From contig NZ_RDBF01000012.1 in NCBI RefSeq assembly GCF_003674095.1, positions 1 to 64,000 on the forward strand: a stretch of 64,000 nt of DNA. Direction: 5' to 3'. The DNA comes from Aeromicrobium phragmitis. Its GTDB lineage: Bacteria > Actinomycetota > Actinomycetes > Propionibacteriales > Nocardioidaceae. Each line of letters opens with the position of its first letter. Positions within the stretch are counted from its first letter, which is position 1. The notes beneath the pieces were generated by a model, which made no database searches, had not been told where the DNA came from, and saw nothing but the letters and a program-made list of their open reading frames with translations. Below are positions 8,025 to 17,186 of the stretch, one piece after another. The translations under genes and the position numbers were made by a program.

Positions 8025-10133
8025 TCAGCTGCGCCGTGTGCGAGCCGCGCCGAGCACGACCGCCGCTCCCGCGACGAGACCCACTGCGGCCAGGACGAGG
8101 GCAGCATCCACGCCCCCGGCGTCCGGGAGAGCACCGCCGGCCCGCGCCGGACCGCCGGCGGAAGGCCGGACGGGCTGATCGACCGCAGGCTCCTCGGGCG
8201 AGGGTTCTTCAGCGGGCGGCTCCGGCACGGCCGCTGGGACGACGGTGACGGTCGCGGAGTCGGTGACGCTGGGATCACTGTCGAGGGTCGCCGTGATGAC
8301 GTGCTCGCTCGCGGCCGGGAAGGTGATGGTGAGCCCGTCGATCACATCGCTGGGATGGTCGCTGGTCAGCGTGACGAGCTCGGGGGCGTCTGGGCGCGCA
8401 TTGCCGAAGCGGTCGGCACCCTCGACGGTCGCCGTGAGCGACTCGCCCTGATCGACCCGGTCAGGAAGACTCAATGCGAGTGAGGCGATGTCGCCGGGTG
8501 TCACGGCGATCGTCGCGGTGGTGGTCAGCTCGGGCTCTCCGGGAAGCGTGACCGTCACGATGGCGTCGCCGGCGCGGGTCAGGAGCACGCCGTCGTCGGT
8601 GACGTCGACGCCTTCGGTCTCCGAGACGACGACCTCGTCGGTGACGTCGCGGATGGGGAGCTGGTCGCTGAGGAGTTCGACCTCGAACGGCACCACGTCA
8701 CCGGCGGTCACCGCCGTCGTCTCGGGACGGAGGGCGATGCGGTCGGGGGTCCACTGGGCGTAGACGGTGCGGTCCGCGGTGAGCGGTGTCGTCGTGGTGA
8801 ACTCCTCGCCGCCTTCGCGCGCCGAGAACCAGCCGGCGAGGGTCCCCGCGGCCGGGGAGGGAGCGAGGTCACGCCCTCCGGCGGCGAAAGTGCTCGCGTA
8901 GACGCGGACCCGTTCCGGCGTCTCCTCGCCGACGGGCAGGTTCGGCTCGAAGGTCACCAGGTAGTGGTGTCCGGTGACGTCGACGGAGACGTCGGCATTG
9001 GTGATCGCACCGGCGTTCGCGATGGTGCCAGCACCCTTGATGGCTCCGTCGCCGGTGATCCGGCCGGTCGCCGTGACGGGGACGGTGATGCCGTCCTGGA
9101 CGATGAGCGCGGTGTCGGCCGGCAGAATCAGCTCGCCGGCGACCGTGAGGGACCCGAATGGCGGTTCGCCGTTGTCCGGGACGTAGTGACGCGCGCCGAT
9201 GGCCGAGATCTCGTGCGAACTCGAGGACGCCGTCACTCGAGCGTGCTCGCCGATGACGACATCACCGCCGTCCTCGTTGGCCCCACCGGCGTACCCACCG
9301 CCGATACCGAGTCCGAGCTCACTGCGAGCGACGATCTCACCGCCGAGGAGATCCACGGTGGCGCCTTGTGAGCTCAGGCCTCCGCCGATCCCGGCGCCGC
9401 CCCGTCCGCCCAGCGCCGTCACCGTGCCGCCGGTGATCAGCACCTCACCACTGGTCGCCGCCACAGCACCAGCACCGATGCCCGCTCCGTGCAATTCGCT
9501 ACGAGCTTCGACCGTGCCGCCGGTGATGACCACGCGACCACCCATGCCTCGGAAACCACTGCCGATGCCGGCGGAGCGCGGGCCGCCGGTTGCGGTGACC
9601 GATCCACCGGCGATGAAGACGTTGCCCGCGTCGCCATCGACGGAACCGCCGATCCCGGCGCCACCGTCTCCGCCCTCCACACCGGGCGCGCCGATCGCCG
9701 TGATCGTCCCGCCGTTGATCACCAACGCCGCGTCCGTCGTTCGGATGCCTGCGCGTCTGCTTCCGGCCGGAGCTGCCGTGGTCAAAGCTCCTCCGCCCAC
9801 GCCGTCCACGATCCTGAGATCGGAGCCGGGTGCGAGCTCCACGCCGTCGGCCGTGAGGTGGTGCCCGGCGAGGTCGAGGGTCAGACTTCGCCCGGTGGCG
9901 AGGACTCCCGTGACGTCGATATCCGCCGCCAGGGTGACGGTGGAATCGGTGCCGCTCGACGACACCTCGCTGCGCAGCGCTTCCGCGTTGTTGACCGCGG
10001 CCGCGTGAGCGGCCGGGACGGCGAGCAGTGCCGCCGCGCACGCGAGGACGAATGCAACAAGGAAGGCGAAGACACGGGGACGAGCGACGGAGGTCGCAGC
10101 GGTGCGCACGGCCTCACTGTAGCGGATCTGCAT
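8025..10133 (-). CDS. Secreted, repeat-rich surface protein with C-terminal sorting-like signal
   Basis: The 702-residue protein starts with a signal peptide (hydrophobic 23-38, cleavage probably after AAHA). Residues ~60-320 are Gly/Thr-rich repeats of the pattern INGGTITA / ITGGTVEA / AGIGG, which suggest a right-handed beta-helix. Around residues 390-470 is a Listeria-Bacteroides repeat (AGWFSAREGGEEF...TVYAQWTP), followed by Ig-like segments and a Pro/Glu linker. It ends LPDAGG (669-674), a hydrophobic helix and RTRRS, a sorting-signal layout but with Ala in place of Thr. The ATG start overlaps the MFS stop by 20 bases; a GTG at 10107-10109 would avoid this. It probably acts in adhesion or in the envelope; no function is known. 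Confidence 0.75.
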   Translation of the reverse strand: MQIRYSEAVRTAATSVARPRVFAFLVAFVLACAAALLAVPAAHAAAVNNAEALRSEVSSSGTDSTVTLAADIDVTGVLATGRSLTLDLAGHHLTADGVELAPGSDLRIVDGVGGGALTTAAPAGSRRAGIRTTDAALVINGGTITAIGAPGVEGGDGGAGIGGSVDGDAGNVFIAGGSVTATGGPRSAGIGSGFRGMGGRVVITGGTVEARSELHGAGIGAGAVAATSGEVLITGGTVTALGGRGGAGIGGGLSSQGATVDLLGGEIVARSELGLGIGGGYAGGANEDGGDVVIGEHARVTASSSSHEISAIGARHYVPDNGEPPFGSLTVAGELILPADTALIVQDGITVPVTATGRITGDGAIKGAGTIANAGAITNADVSVDVTGHHYLVTFEPNLPVGEETPERVRVYASTFAAGGRDLAPSPAAGTLAGWFSAREGGEEFTTTTPLTADRTVYAQWTPDRIALRPETTAVTAGDVVPFEVELLSDQLPIRDVTDEVVVSETEGVDVTDDGVLLTRAGDAIVTVTLPGEPELTTTATIAVTPGDIASLALSLPDRVDQGESLTATVEGADRFGNARPDAPELVTLTSDHPSDVIDGLTITFPAASEHVITATLDSDPSVTDSATVTVVPAAVPEPPAEEPSPEEPAVDQPVRPSAGGPARAGGALPDAGGVDAALVLAAVGLVAGAAVVLGAARTRRS

Positions 10134-11283
10134 CGTCCGGAATGACGAAAACCGCCAAGGCGGCTGCGATGGCGACGCCCCCGAAGGCCCAGCCGTAACC
10201 GGCCGACGTGACCACGGCTCCGACCAGGGGCGGGACGGCAGCGGCCGTGAGGTACTGCCCGGTGTTCTGGAAGCCGAACGCCCGTCCGGACCAGAACGGT
10301 CCCGCGCGTTCGGCGACTGCCGTGAACGCCAGCCCGTTGTCCGCGACCGTGACCACGGTGGCGGCGACCGCGAGGGCGATACCGATCATGCTGCCCTGGA
10401 GGAGTCCGAGCCCGAGCATGATGGCCGCCGCGGCGATCGCGACCCAGCGCATCGGTCGCAGACGCGACCCGAGTCGATCCGACCACCATCCGACGCCGAT
10501 GCGGCCGGCGGCGGACAGGAGATGGGTGACGGCGACGAGCGCTGACGCTGCGGTGGTGGACCAGTGGTGCGCGTCGATGAGCCACAGCAGCAGGAACGTC
10601 CAGATCGCGTACTGCGGGATCACCAGCAGCGCCGAGGCAAGGTGGATGCGCGCGAGCGTGCCGTGACCGCGGTAGGGATTGTCCCGGCGAGTTCCGGGTG
10701 TCGGTGCCGGGCGCTCGGGGCGCGGCGGATCGACGATCGCGAGCGAGACGAGGGTTGCGACAGCGGCGACGACCGCCACGGTGAGGATCGCCGGACGCAG
10801 GCCGGCAGCGTCCACGACGTTGGGCACGAGGAGCGCGGCCGCGCCGACGCCCAGCGGCAGCGCGGTCTGACGGATGCCCATCGCGAAACCTCGACGGCGC
10901 GCGGGAAACCATCCGACCACGAGGCGGCCACTCGCGGCGTTCGTGCTCGCGGCGCCCACGCCACACAGGAAGAACCAGGCGCCGAGGACGCCGAGCGAGT
11001 CGCTCGTGAAGGCGCCGGCAGCGCCGATCGTGACGAGTGCGAGCCCGGCCGCCATTGCGAGACGTTCGCCGAACCGGTCGACGACGGCGCCCCACGCGAC
11101 GAGGCTCAGCATGGTGCCCACCGTGGGCGCAGCGGCGAGGGCGCCGGCCGAGACCAGGCTGACGTCCTCGCGCAGATGCAGATGCGGGATGAGAAACGGC
11201 GGCGTGCTCACCACGAGCGTGCCCGCGAGCTGCCCGAGCATGCCGATGACGAGCATCAGCCACGGACTCGGCGATCGCGTCAC
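10114..11283 (-). CDS. MFS transporter (NNP/YnfM-like efflux or uptake permease)
   Basis: This 389-residue protein has a GTG start and about twelve membrane helices. The loop WGAVVDRFGERL follows helix 2, and a second one, WWSDRLGSRLRP, follows helix 8. The sequence FFLCGVGAASTNAASGRLVVGWF with RRRGFAMGIRQTALPLG is typical of major-facilitator proteins of the cyanate/nitrate-like subgroups. The substrate is not visible. The neighbouring genes give no clue; the surface-protein gene overlaps its end. Confidence 0.75.
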   Translation of the reverse strand: MTRSPSPWLMLVIGMLGQLAGTLVVSTPPFLIPHLHLREDVSLVSAGALAAAPTVGTMLSLVAWGAVVDRFGERLAMAAGLALVTIGAAGAFTSDSLGVLGAWFFLCGVGAASTNAASGRLVVGWFPARRRGFAMGIRQTALPLGVGAAALLVPNVVDAAGLRPAILTVAVVAAVATLVSLAIVDPPRPERPAPTPGTRRDNPYRGHGTLARIHLASALLVIPQYAIWTFLLLWLIDAHHWSTTAASALVAVTHLLSAAGRIGVGWWSDRLGSRLRPMRWVAIAAAAIMLGLGLLQGSMIGIALAVAATVVTVADNGLAFTAVAERAGPFWSGRAFGFQNTGQYLTAAAVPPLVGAVVTSAGYGWAFGGVAIAAALAVFVIPDDADPLQ

Positions 11284-11339
11284 GCTCGCATCTTCTCAGC
11301 GCCGGTCGGGACGCCTGCCCCGGCCTCCGCCGGAACGGC

Positions 11340-11708
11340 TCAACCGCCGTAGCTGGGGTACTCCCGTGTCGGATCGGCAGCCTCGACGTGGAGGACGCTG
11401 TCCGAAGCGAGCGCCCGGATGTCCGGTTCAGCCGCGCCGACACCCGCCCAGTGAGGATCGACGTCCGACGCGAGGAACCAGCGATGGTCCGAGGGCCAGC
11501 ACAGCGCAGGTTCGGTGCTGCCGACCCGGGAGGCCCAGGTCATCCAGTCGTCGAGGGTTCCTCGTGCGATCCGGTAGCTGCGGATCACCAGGTCGAGGAC
11601 GGGCGGCGAGTCGAATTGTGGGTGTCCGGACCCGTCCCACAGCGCGAAAAACAGGTCCGTTGACGAGTCGGAAGCGGGAGATCCGTCGTCGAGAAACAGC
11701 AGAGACAC
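11340..11708 (-). CDS. Hypothetical protein
   Basis: This open frame of 122 codons uses a GTG start (MSLLFLDDGSPASDS). The composition is that of a small soluble protein with several Trp residues (LDDWMTW, LCWPSDHRWFL) and no membrane segment. I do not recognise a family. Codon usage matches the neighbours (high third-position GC), which supports it being real. It is divergent from the ion channel gene. Confidence 0.55.
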   Translation of the reverse strand: MSLLFLDDGSPASDSSTDLFFALWDGSGHPQFDSPPVLDLVIRSYRIARGTLDDWMTWASRVGSTEPALCWPSDHRWFLASDVDPHWAGVGAAEPDIRALASDSVLHVEAADPTREYPSYGG

Positions 11709-11777
11709 CTCGTCAGGCTAGGCGAACTCGGGCCGCTAGCCGGGCAACGGTGCTTCGTCGCGCGGGCGAGCGCGAGA

Positions 11778-12416
11778 ATGCTGGGCATGCCGAATCGCGA
11801 GAGGCAATGGTCCAAGGCACTGGACATCCCATTGACGGTGTCGACGCTGATCTTCCTGGCTGCCTACGCCTGGCCGATTCTCGATCCCGATCTCAGCCGC
11901 GGGTGGCGTCAGGCGTGTACGACAGCGGTGTGGGCGACCTGGGGGTTGCTCGGGATCGACTTCGGCATGCGGCTCTACCTGGCCGAGGACCGGCGGGACT
12001 TCGTCCGGCGCCATCCCCTCGATCTGGCCGTGCTCATCCTGCCGCTGCTCCGGCCCCTGCGACTGCTGCGGCTGATCACCCTGCTGACGGCGCTGAATCG
12101 CTACGCGGGTTCCTCGTTGCGGGGCAAGATCGGCGTCTACCTGACCGGTTCGGTGAGTCTGATCATCTTCGTCGGGGCGCTCGCCGTCCTCGACGCCGAG
12201 CGCGGACACGGTGGGCCGATCCAGTCCTTCGGCGATGCTCTGTGGTGGGCGTGCACCACCGTGACGACGGTCGGCTACGGCGACATGTATCCGGTGACCG
12301 CGACGGGTCGTCTGGTCGCCGTGTTCCTCATGCTCGGCGGCATCGCCACCGTGGGCGTGGTGACCGCCTCGTTCGCGACGTGGCTGCTGGACCAGATCCG
12401 CGAAGAGAAGACCTAG
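11778..12416 (+). CDS. Voltage-gated-like potassium channel
   Basis: The protein has 212 residues with a compact six-helix layout. Residues 90-103 are an S4-like helix with regularly spaced arginines (LLRPLRLLRLITLL). The pore loop carries the K+ selectivity filter TTVGYGD at 163-169, followed by the last helix, which ends at GVVTASFATWLLDQI. There is no cytoplasmic regulatory domain. A second in-frame ATG at 11787 is an alternative start; neither has a strong ribosome site. It probably sets potassium conductance in the membrane. Confidence 0.85.
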   Translation: MLGMPNRERQWSKALDIPLTVSTLIFLAAYAWPILDPDLSRGWRQACTTAVWATWGLLGIDFGMRLYLAEDRRDFVRRHPLDLAVLILPLLRPLRLLRLITLLTALNRYAGSSLRGKIGVYLTGSVSLIIFVGALAVLDAERGHGGPIQSFGDALWWACTTVTTVGYGDMYPVTATGRLVAVFLMLGGIATVGVVTASFATWLLDQIREEKT

Positions 12417-12427
12417 GCGACGCGGAC

Positions 12428-12880
12428 TCAGAGGTACTTCTTCATCCCGACGTGGCTGGCGGCGTAGCCGAGGCGTTCGTAGAACCGGTGGGCGTCCTTG
12501 CGCTGGGCGTTGGACGTCAACTGGATGCGGGCGACCCCGCGACCGCGGGCCTCGTCCTCGATGTACTGCATGAGTTCAGAGCCGAGGCCCTGGCCGCGAC
12601 GGCGTGACGCCGTGCGGACCGACTCGACCTGGCAGTAGAGGGCGCCGTTGCCGTTCAGCATCCGCATGTACGTGACCTGGGCGGTGGCGACCACGACGCC
12701 GTCCACCTCGCCCACCAGCAACCGCTGATGCGCGTCACCGGTGATCTCCTCGAGCGCGGCCACGAGCTCGGGTGTCGGCTCGCTCGGCTCGTCGGCGTAG
12801 TAGTGCATCGAGTCCTCGGCGGTGAGCGCGAGGATCGCGGGCAGATCGGCCGGCGTCGCGTCGCGAATCTGCAGCCTCAC
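12428..12880 (-). CDS. GNAT-family N-acetyltransferase
   Basis: The start is the GTG at 12878-12880, which overlaps the stop of the upstream gene (GTGA); longer frames read into that gene. The 150-residue product opens LQIRDATPADLPAIL and carries the acetyl-CoA binding motif RRRGQGLGSELMQYIEDEA (~residues 94-112) and the terminal NAQRKDAHRFYERLGY. These mark an acetyltransferase of the GNAT fold. The substrate is unknown. It is translationally coupled to the Nudix-like gene. Confidence 0.85.
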   Translation of the reverse strand: MRLQIRDATPADLPAILALTAEDSMHYYADEPSEPTPELVAALEEITGDAHQRLLVGEVDGVVVATAQVTYMRMLNGNGALYCQVESVRTASRRRGQGLGSELMQYIEDEARGRGVARIQLTSNAQRKDAHRFYERLGYAASHVGMKKYL

Positions 12881-13431
12881 GGCAGGACGCAGAGGTGCGC
12901 GAGGGCCTGCTTGAGCAGGTGCCCGCGGCCGCCTTCGAGCTCGTCGAGGATGCCCGGCATCGCGGCGTCCTCGGGCGTGAGCCAGGTGAGTTCGAGGGCG
13001 TCCTGGCGTGGATCGCACTCGCCGGTCACCGGCACGATGTAGGCGAGGGCGACGGCGTGCTGGCGCGCGTCGTACATCGGCGTGACGCCCGGCACCGGGA
13101 AGTACTCGGCCACTGTGAACGGGGTGATGGAGGGCGGGACCTGCGGAAAGGCCGTCGGGCCGAGGTCCTTCTCGAGGTTGCGAATCAGCGCGCCTCGGAT
13201 CGACTCGCCGTGCAGCACGCGACCCGAGACGAGCGTTCGAGTGATTCCGCCGGTCTGTGCCGATCCGCGCAGCAGCAGGCCGACGTGCTCGACCTGGCCG
13301 AGGGCGTCCACCCGGATCGGCACCGCCTCGACGTAGAGGATCGGCACACGTGAGCGCGTCTCTTCGAGCTGGAACTCCGAGAGCCAGCCGGGATTGGGAT
13401 CAGGGGTGCGGACCGAAGACATGCTGCCCAT
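12877..13431 (-). CDS. Nudix-hydrolase-like protein (DUF4916 type)
   Basis: The likely start is the ATG at 13429-13431 (MGSMSSVRTPDPNPGWLS), giving 184 residues; the longer frame above it overlaps the GOLPH3-like gene in another frame and has a shadow composition. The sequence VPILYVEAVPIRVDALG, then LHGESIRGALIRNLEKDLG and TVAEYFPVPG, matches an actinobacterial Nudix-fold group. The Nudix box is degenerate: the REUxEE core reads IRNLEKDLG, so hydrolysis is uncertain. It lies in one run with the GNAT gene. Confidence 0.7.
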   Translation of the reverse strand: MGSMSSVRTPDPNPGWLSEFQLEETRSRVPILYVEAVPIRVDALGQVEHVGLLLRGSAQTGGITRTLVSGRVLHGESIRGALIRNLEKDLGPTAFPQVPPSITPFTVAEYFPVPGVTPMYDARQHAVALAYIVPVTGECDPRQDALELTWLTPEDAAMPGILDELEGGRGHLLKQALAHLCVLP

Positions 13432-13448
13432 TGTGGTCGATGGTCGGC

Positions 13449-14114
13449 TCAGGAGCCCGATGACGCCGCCGTCATCGTCGGAACGAACACCGCCACCATG
13501 AGTGCCGTCTGGGTGGCCGCGATGGCGTCCTTCACTCCGGCGCTGGCCCAATCTCCCTCGCTGATGTGCGCCGCAGCGGCCTTGGCCTGCTTGCGCTCGT
13601 GCTTGTCCACGACGAGCTTGAGTTGGTCGCTCGCGTGCAGCAGTCCGATGAGCGGGCCCGTGCGGCCGTCGGCCGGCTGCCCCTGCAGCAGACACGCGCG
13701 AACGCGGTTGCGGAGTCCCTCGCGACCGGCGAGGTCGATGACGTCGTGGCGCCGGAGAGGGAACCCGAGGAACGTCTCGTTCCGAGGTCGCAGTTGGCCG
13801 TTCTCACACAGGCGGCGGTAGGCGTTCTTCACGCCGTTCTTGCCCATGCGGCCGACCGCGTCGCTGGCGCGACGCTTCTTGCCGTCACGGATGCGAGCCA
13901 GCGCGGCGTCGATCTCGGGGTCGGCCACGGGTGAGCCGTCGACGACGAAGACCTTGGCCTTCTTCGCGTTGCCTTCCACACCGATCCGGCCGGCCTTCAC
14001 GAGGTCGAGCAGGTGCGCGCCGCCGAGGATCGCGTCGTTGTTGACGGTGCTGAGTAGCAGCTTGTGGGTGCCCGGGTGCGTCGCGATGAGGACGAGGTCG
14101 GTCGCGGTGCCCAT
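13449..14114 (-). CDS. GOLPH3/VPS74 (GPP34) family protein
   Basis: The 221-residue protein begins with TDLVLIATHPGTHKLLLS, has the segment GGAHLLDLVKAGRIGVEG, and an all-helical character with the charged RIRDGKKRRASDAVGRMG. This arrangement is that of bacterial GPP34-domain proteins, distant relatives of the eukaryotic phosphoinositide-binding protein GOLPH3. In bacteria their role is unknown; membrane lipid association is a guess. The C-terminus has a hydrophobic patch (TALMVAVFVPTMTAA). It starts 9 bases after the stop of the hydrolase gene, so cotranscription is likely. Confidence 0.75.
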   Translation of the reverse strand: MGTATDLVLIATHPGTHKLLLSTVNNDAILGGAHLLDLVKAGRIGVEGNAKKAKVFVVDGSPVADPEIDAALARIRDGKKRRASDAVGRMGKNGVKNAYRRLCENGQLRPRNETFLGFPLRRHDVIDLAGREGLRNRVRACLLQGQPADGRTGPLIGLLHASDQLKLVVDKHERKQAKAAAAHISEGDWASAGVKDAIAATQTALMVAVFVPTMTAASSGS

Positions 14115-14123
14115 GCCCCGAGC

Positions 14124-16202
14124 CTACGACGACGGTGACCCGTCTCCGCCACGCAGTCGCAGGGCCGACCCGCCGAGCACCAGCGCGACGGCGACGAGGA
14201 TCAGCACACCTGACATCGGCGAGCCGGTAGCGGGCAGGAACGCGTCGGCGATCCGAGCCGGCCAGCTCCGCTCAGGTCCGGCGTCCGCGGTAATGGGCGT
14301 CAGGCCCGCCGCGCCGCCGAGCGCGTCCTCGATGGCATCGACGACACCGGACTCGTCGCCCTCGTCGGTGGGTACCTCGCCGGCGAGGTCCGGAACGACG
14401 AGCCGCGAGGGGTGCTCTGGCGAGTTGTGAATCGTCACGACACCCAGCGCGCCCGGGAGTTGTTCCAAGGTGGGTGCGAGGTGCGGCAGGTCGAAGGTCT
14501 GCACCGAGATCCGCAGCCGGTCGCCGGGGTTGATGACGGCGCCGGTCGGAAACACCTCGACGTCGACGGGTGTGACCTCCCCGGGCGCGCGGAGTCGGCG
14601 GGAGTCGCGGGTGAACGGGTGCCAGGGCTGCACGATCTCGTCGCCGAGCTTGACCGACTTCTCCTCGTCCAGCGCGGCCAGCGACATGACCTGCCAGCCG
14701 CCGGTCAACCGTTCCACCCGTCCGTCGGGCTGGACGCGCGAGACGTGGACCGAGAGCAGCCCGTCGCCGGTCGTGCTCGACGCGTAGAGCCGGGCGGCGA
14801 TCGGCCCGAGCATGTGCAGTGGCTCGGCGAGCGGCTCGGTCTCGAACACCACCCCGAAGCGGTCGTTGAGCGCGTTGTCCGTGTTGCAGGGGTTGTCGAG
14901 TGGGATCTGGTTGGTGACACCGGCGGTCCACTGGGTCGCCGAGCGCGAACACAGACCCGCGAGCGCGATCGGCGCGATCGACGAGCTGCCGCTCTCGACG
15001 TCGCCCTCGGTGAGCTGGCCCCCGCCGGAGATCGGGGCGGACGTTCCCGACAGGTGGTACACGGAGGCCGTCTGCTCGTCGAGATAGGCGTCGCGTTCGC
15101 GCCACTGGCCGGAACCGAGCTCGTAGTACGTGAAGTCGGCGATGTCGGCGTCGAGGGTGGGGTCGGGCAGATCCTTGACGTAATGGTCGAACCAGCGCAG
15201 CTGGAGTTCGTCGAGGGTGCCGTAGCCGGCCTCGACGATCTCGGCGCCGCTCGATCCCTGGAGGTGGTCCCACGGGCCGAGGATCATCTTGACGGGGACG
15301 CCGCGCTCGTGGAGTTTCTGGAAGACGAGCGGTGTGCCGCGTTGGAAGAGGTCGTAGTGACCGCCCACGAGGAAGGTGGGGACGTCGATGGCGGGGACCG
15401 AACGCGTCAGCGTGGACCGCTCCTCGTAGTAGGGCCCGTCGTAGGCCTGCTCACCGCCGAGGAACGCCTCCAAGAGCAGACCCAGACTCGACGGCGTGGT
15501 GCCGAGCAGGTGCTGCAGGACGACGGCGATCGCGTCGAGCGAGGTGCCGGGAATCAGGCCGGTGACGTTGACGAGACCGAGCCACAGCGGCATGAAGCCG
15601 ACGTCGAGCTGCCCGCCGGAGGCGACCACATCGCGGTAGACCTCGGCGCTCGGGACCTGCGGGAAGATCGCCTCCAGTCCCGCGGGTTGTTGTCCGGCGG
15701 CGAACAGCTGGCTGATGCCCATATAGGAGGCGCCGGACATGCCGACGGCACCGTCGCTCCACGGCTGTTGCGCCGCCCACTCGACGACCTCCTTGGCGTC
15801 GAGCTGCTCGCGCTCGCCGAACACCTGCCAGACGCCGGGGGAGTTGCCGGTGCCGCGCGCATCGACGGTCAGGCGGACGTAGCCGCGGGAGACGAGGTAG
15901 TCGGCCTCGCCGCCGCCGAAGCCGGCCGCGGACAACGCACTCTTGTTGTAGGCGGTGATGGTGACGACGACCGGAAGCGGCTCGTTGACGACCTCCCCGT
16001 TCTCGTCCACCGGCCGCACCACGTCGCCGCGCAGCTCGAGACCGTCGGACATCGGAATCGCGACATTGCTCTCGGTCACCGACCCCGGATACTGCGCGGC
16101 CCGCGGGCTCCACGACGAGCCGGGGGCGCTGGGCTCTGCCGGGGCTGCGGACGGCGCGAGCAGCAGGCCGAGGGACAGGACGAGGACGACGACGCGACGC
16201 AT
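14124..16202 (-). CDS. Cell-wall-anchored CocE/NonD-family serine hydrolase
   Basis: The ATG at 16200-16202 has GGAGG at good spacing and gives 692 residues. A signal peptide (MRRVVVLVLSLGLLLAP) is followed by an alpha/beta-hydrolase domain with catalytic Ser156 in GMSGASY, Asp284 in GHYDLF and His313 in GPWDHLQG, then the jelly-roll C-terminal domain typical of X-Pro dipeptidyl-peptidase/CocE proteins. It ends with LPATG at 656-660, a hydrophobic helix and LRLRGGDG, a sortase signal. It is therefore probably an exported esterase or peptidase fixed to the wall. Its substrate is unknown, and no sortase gene is in the window. Confidence 0.88.
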   Translation of the reverse strand: MRRVVVLVLSLGLLLAPSAAPAEPSAPGSSWSPRAAQYPGSVTESNVAIPMSDGLELRGDVVRPVDENGEVVNEPLPVVVTITAYNKSALSAAGFGGGEADYLVSRGYVRLTVDARGTGNSPGVWQVFGEREQLDAKEVVEWAAQQPWSDGAVGMSGASYMGISQLFAAGQQPAGLEAIFPQVPSAEVYRDVVASGGQLDVGFMPLWLGLVNVTGLIPGTSLDAIAVVLQHLLGTTPSSLGLLLEAFLGGEQAYDGPYYEERSTLTRSVPAIDVPTFLVGGHYDLFQRGTPLVFQKLHERGVPVKMILGPWDHLQGSSGAEIVEAGYGTLDELQLRWFDHYVKDLPDPTLDADIADFTYYELGSGQWRERDAYLDEQTASVYHLSGTSAPISGGGQLTEGDVESGSSSIAPIALAGLCSRSATQWTAGVTNQIPLDNPCNTDNALNDRFGVVFETEPLAEPLHMLGPIAARLYASSTTGDGLLSVHVSRVQPDGRVERLTGGWQVMSLAALDEEKSVKLGDEIVQPWHPFTRDSRRLRAPGEVTPVDVEVFPTGAVINPGDRLRISVQTFDLPHLAPTLEQLPGALGVVTIHNSPEHPSRLVVPDLAGEVPTDEGDESGVVDAIEDALGGAAGLTPITADAGPERSWPARIADAFLPATGSPMSGVLILVAVALVLGGSALRLRGGDGSPSS

Positions 16203-16289
16203 GACCACCTCCGGAGTCACTGTGACCAACGACACAGCTGAGCGGAAGTTACTCGGGGGTCACCACTGCCGCGCCCGTAGGCTGGAACC

Positions 16290-16670
16290 GTGACCGAGGA
16301 ACCCGATCCCCGACTCGTCGAGCTGGCGCATCAGCTGTTCGATCTCGCGCGGCAGGGCGACACCGAGCGCCTCGCCGCCTACGTGGACGCGGGGGCGCCG
16401 GCCGATCTCACCGACGCTCAGGGCAACACGCTGCTCATGCTCGCGGCCTACCACGGGCACGCGGCGACGGTCCGCGCGCTGGCCGAGCGGGGTGCCGACG
16501 TCGACCGGCTCAACGACCGCGGGCAGAGCCCGCTGGCCGGCGCCGTGTTCAAGGGCGAGGACGATGTCGTCGCCGCGCTGCGGGAGCACGGAGCCGATCC
16601 CGACGCCGGAACTCCGTCCGCCCGGGCCACCGCCACGATGTTCGGCCGCGAGGACCTCCTCGCCGACTAG
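16290..16670 (+). CDS. Small ankyrin-repeat protein
   Basis: From a GTG start this gene encodes 126 residues. Two to three ankyrin repeats are visible: DAQGNTLLMLAAYHGHAATV followed by RALAERGADVDRLNDRGQSPL and ALREHGADPDAGTPSA. The first 30 residues form a capping helix. Such small proteins mediate protein contacts; a partner cannot be named. Its stop overlaps the stop of the convergent cupin gene by three bases. Confidence 0.85.
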   Translation: MTEEPDPRLVELAHQLFDLARQGDTERLAAYVDAGAPADLTDAQGNTLLMLAAYHGHAATVRALAERGADVDRLNDRGQSPLAGAVFKGEDDVVAALREHGADPDAGTPSARATATMFGREDLLAD

Positions 16671-17032
16671 TTCAGTTCGCGAAGCTGCGTGGTCATCTCG
16701 CCACCGGCATCGCCGGTGTTCACCGTGCCCTGAGGTTCGAACAAGATCACCTGGGTCTCGTGGTCGGCCTTAGGGCAGTGTTCGACGCCCTTGGGGACGA
16801 CGAAGACATCGTTCGGGCCGAGAACCACGTCGCGATCGCGGAGCTGGATCGTCAGCTCCCCGCTCACCACCATGAACAACTCGTCGGTGTCAGGGTGCGT
16901 GTGCCAGACGAACTCGCCTTGCAGCTTGACCACTTTGACGTCGTAGTCGTTGACGCTGGTCAGGCGATGAGGATGCCAGTGCTCCGTGATCGTCGAGAGG
17001 GCGTCCTGAACGTTGCGCACGGTGTCGGTCAT
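16667..17032 (-). CDS. Cupin-domain protein
   Basis: The protein has 121 residues and one cupin barrel. Metal-binding motif 1 is WHTHPDTDELFMVVSGEL (His, His, Glu visible) and motif 2 is PNDVFVVPKGVEHCP. This single-domain type is found in many small isomerases, dioxygenases and binding proteins, and no reaction can be assigned. It converges on the ankyrin gene and is divergent from the TPP riboswitch operon. Confidence 0.85.
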   Translation of the reverse strand: MTDTVRNVQDALSTITEHWHPHRLTSVNDYDVKVVKLQGEFVWHTHPDTDELFMVVSGELTIQLRDRDVVLGPNDVFVVPKGVEHCPKADHETQVILFEPQGTVNTGDAGGEMTTQLRELN

Positions 17033-17093
17033 GTCCTGATTCTAGAAACGGCGCACAGGGCCATCGAGTCTCGCTGCTAGGCTGGAGCGCACA

Positions 17094-17182
17094 CGACAGG
17101 GGAGCGCCATGCAGAGGGCGCTGAGAGTGCGGAGAAGCCGCAGACCCTTGAACCTGCTCCGGTTAGCACCGGCGAAGGGAGT
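17094..17182 (+). promoter_or_regulatory. TPP (thiamine pyrophosphate) riboswitch
   Basis: The conserved thi-box elements appear in order: GGGGAGC, GCGCTGAGAGTGCGG, then ACCCTTGAACCTG, CCGGTTAGCACCGG and GCGAAGGGAG. The last element is also the ribosome site of ykoE, whose ATG follows 5 bases later, so binding of TPP probably blocks translation. It shows that the following ECF operon is repressed by thiamine. Confidence 0.95.
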
Positions 17183-17186
17183 CACG

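Noticed and set aside
13432-13695. N-terminal extension of the Nudix-like protein
   Set aside because: The extra segment overlaps the GOLPH3-like gene and has an Arg/Gly/His-rich shadow composition.
17109-17186. N-terminal extension of YkoE starting at 17109
   Set aside because: It runs through the TPP riboswitch; the ATG at 17187 directly after the riboswitch gives the proper protein.
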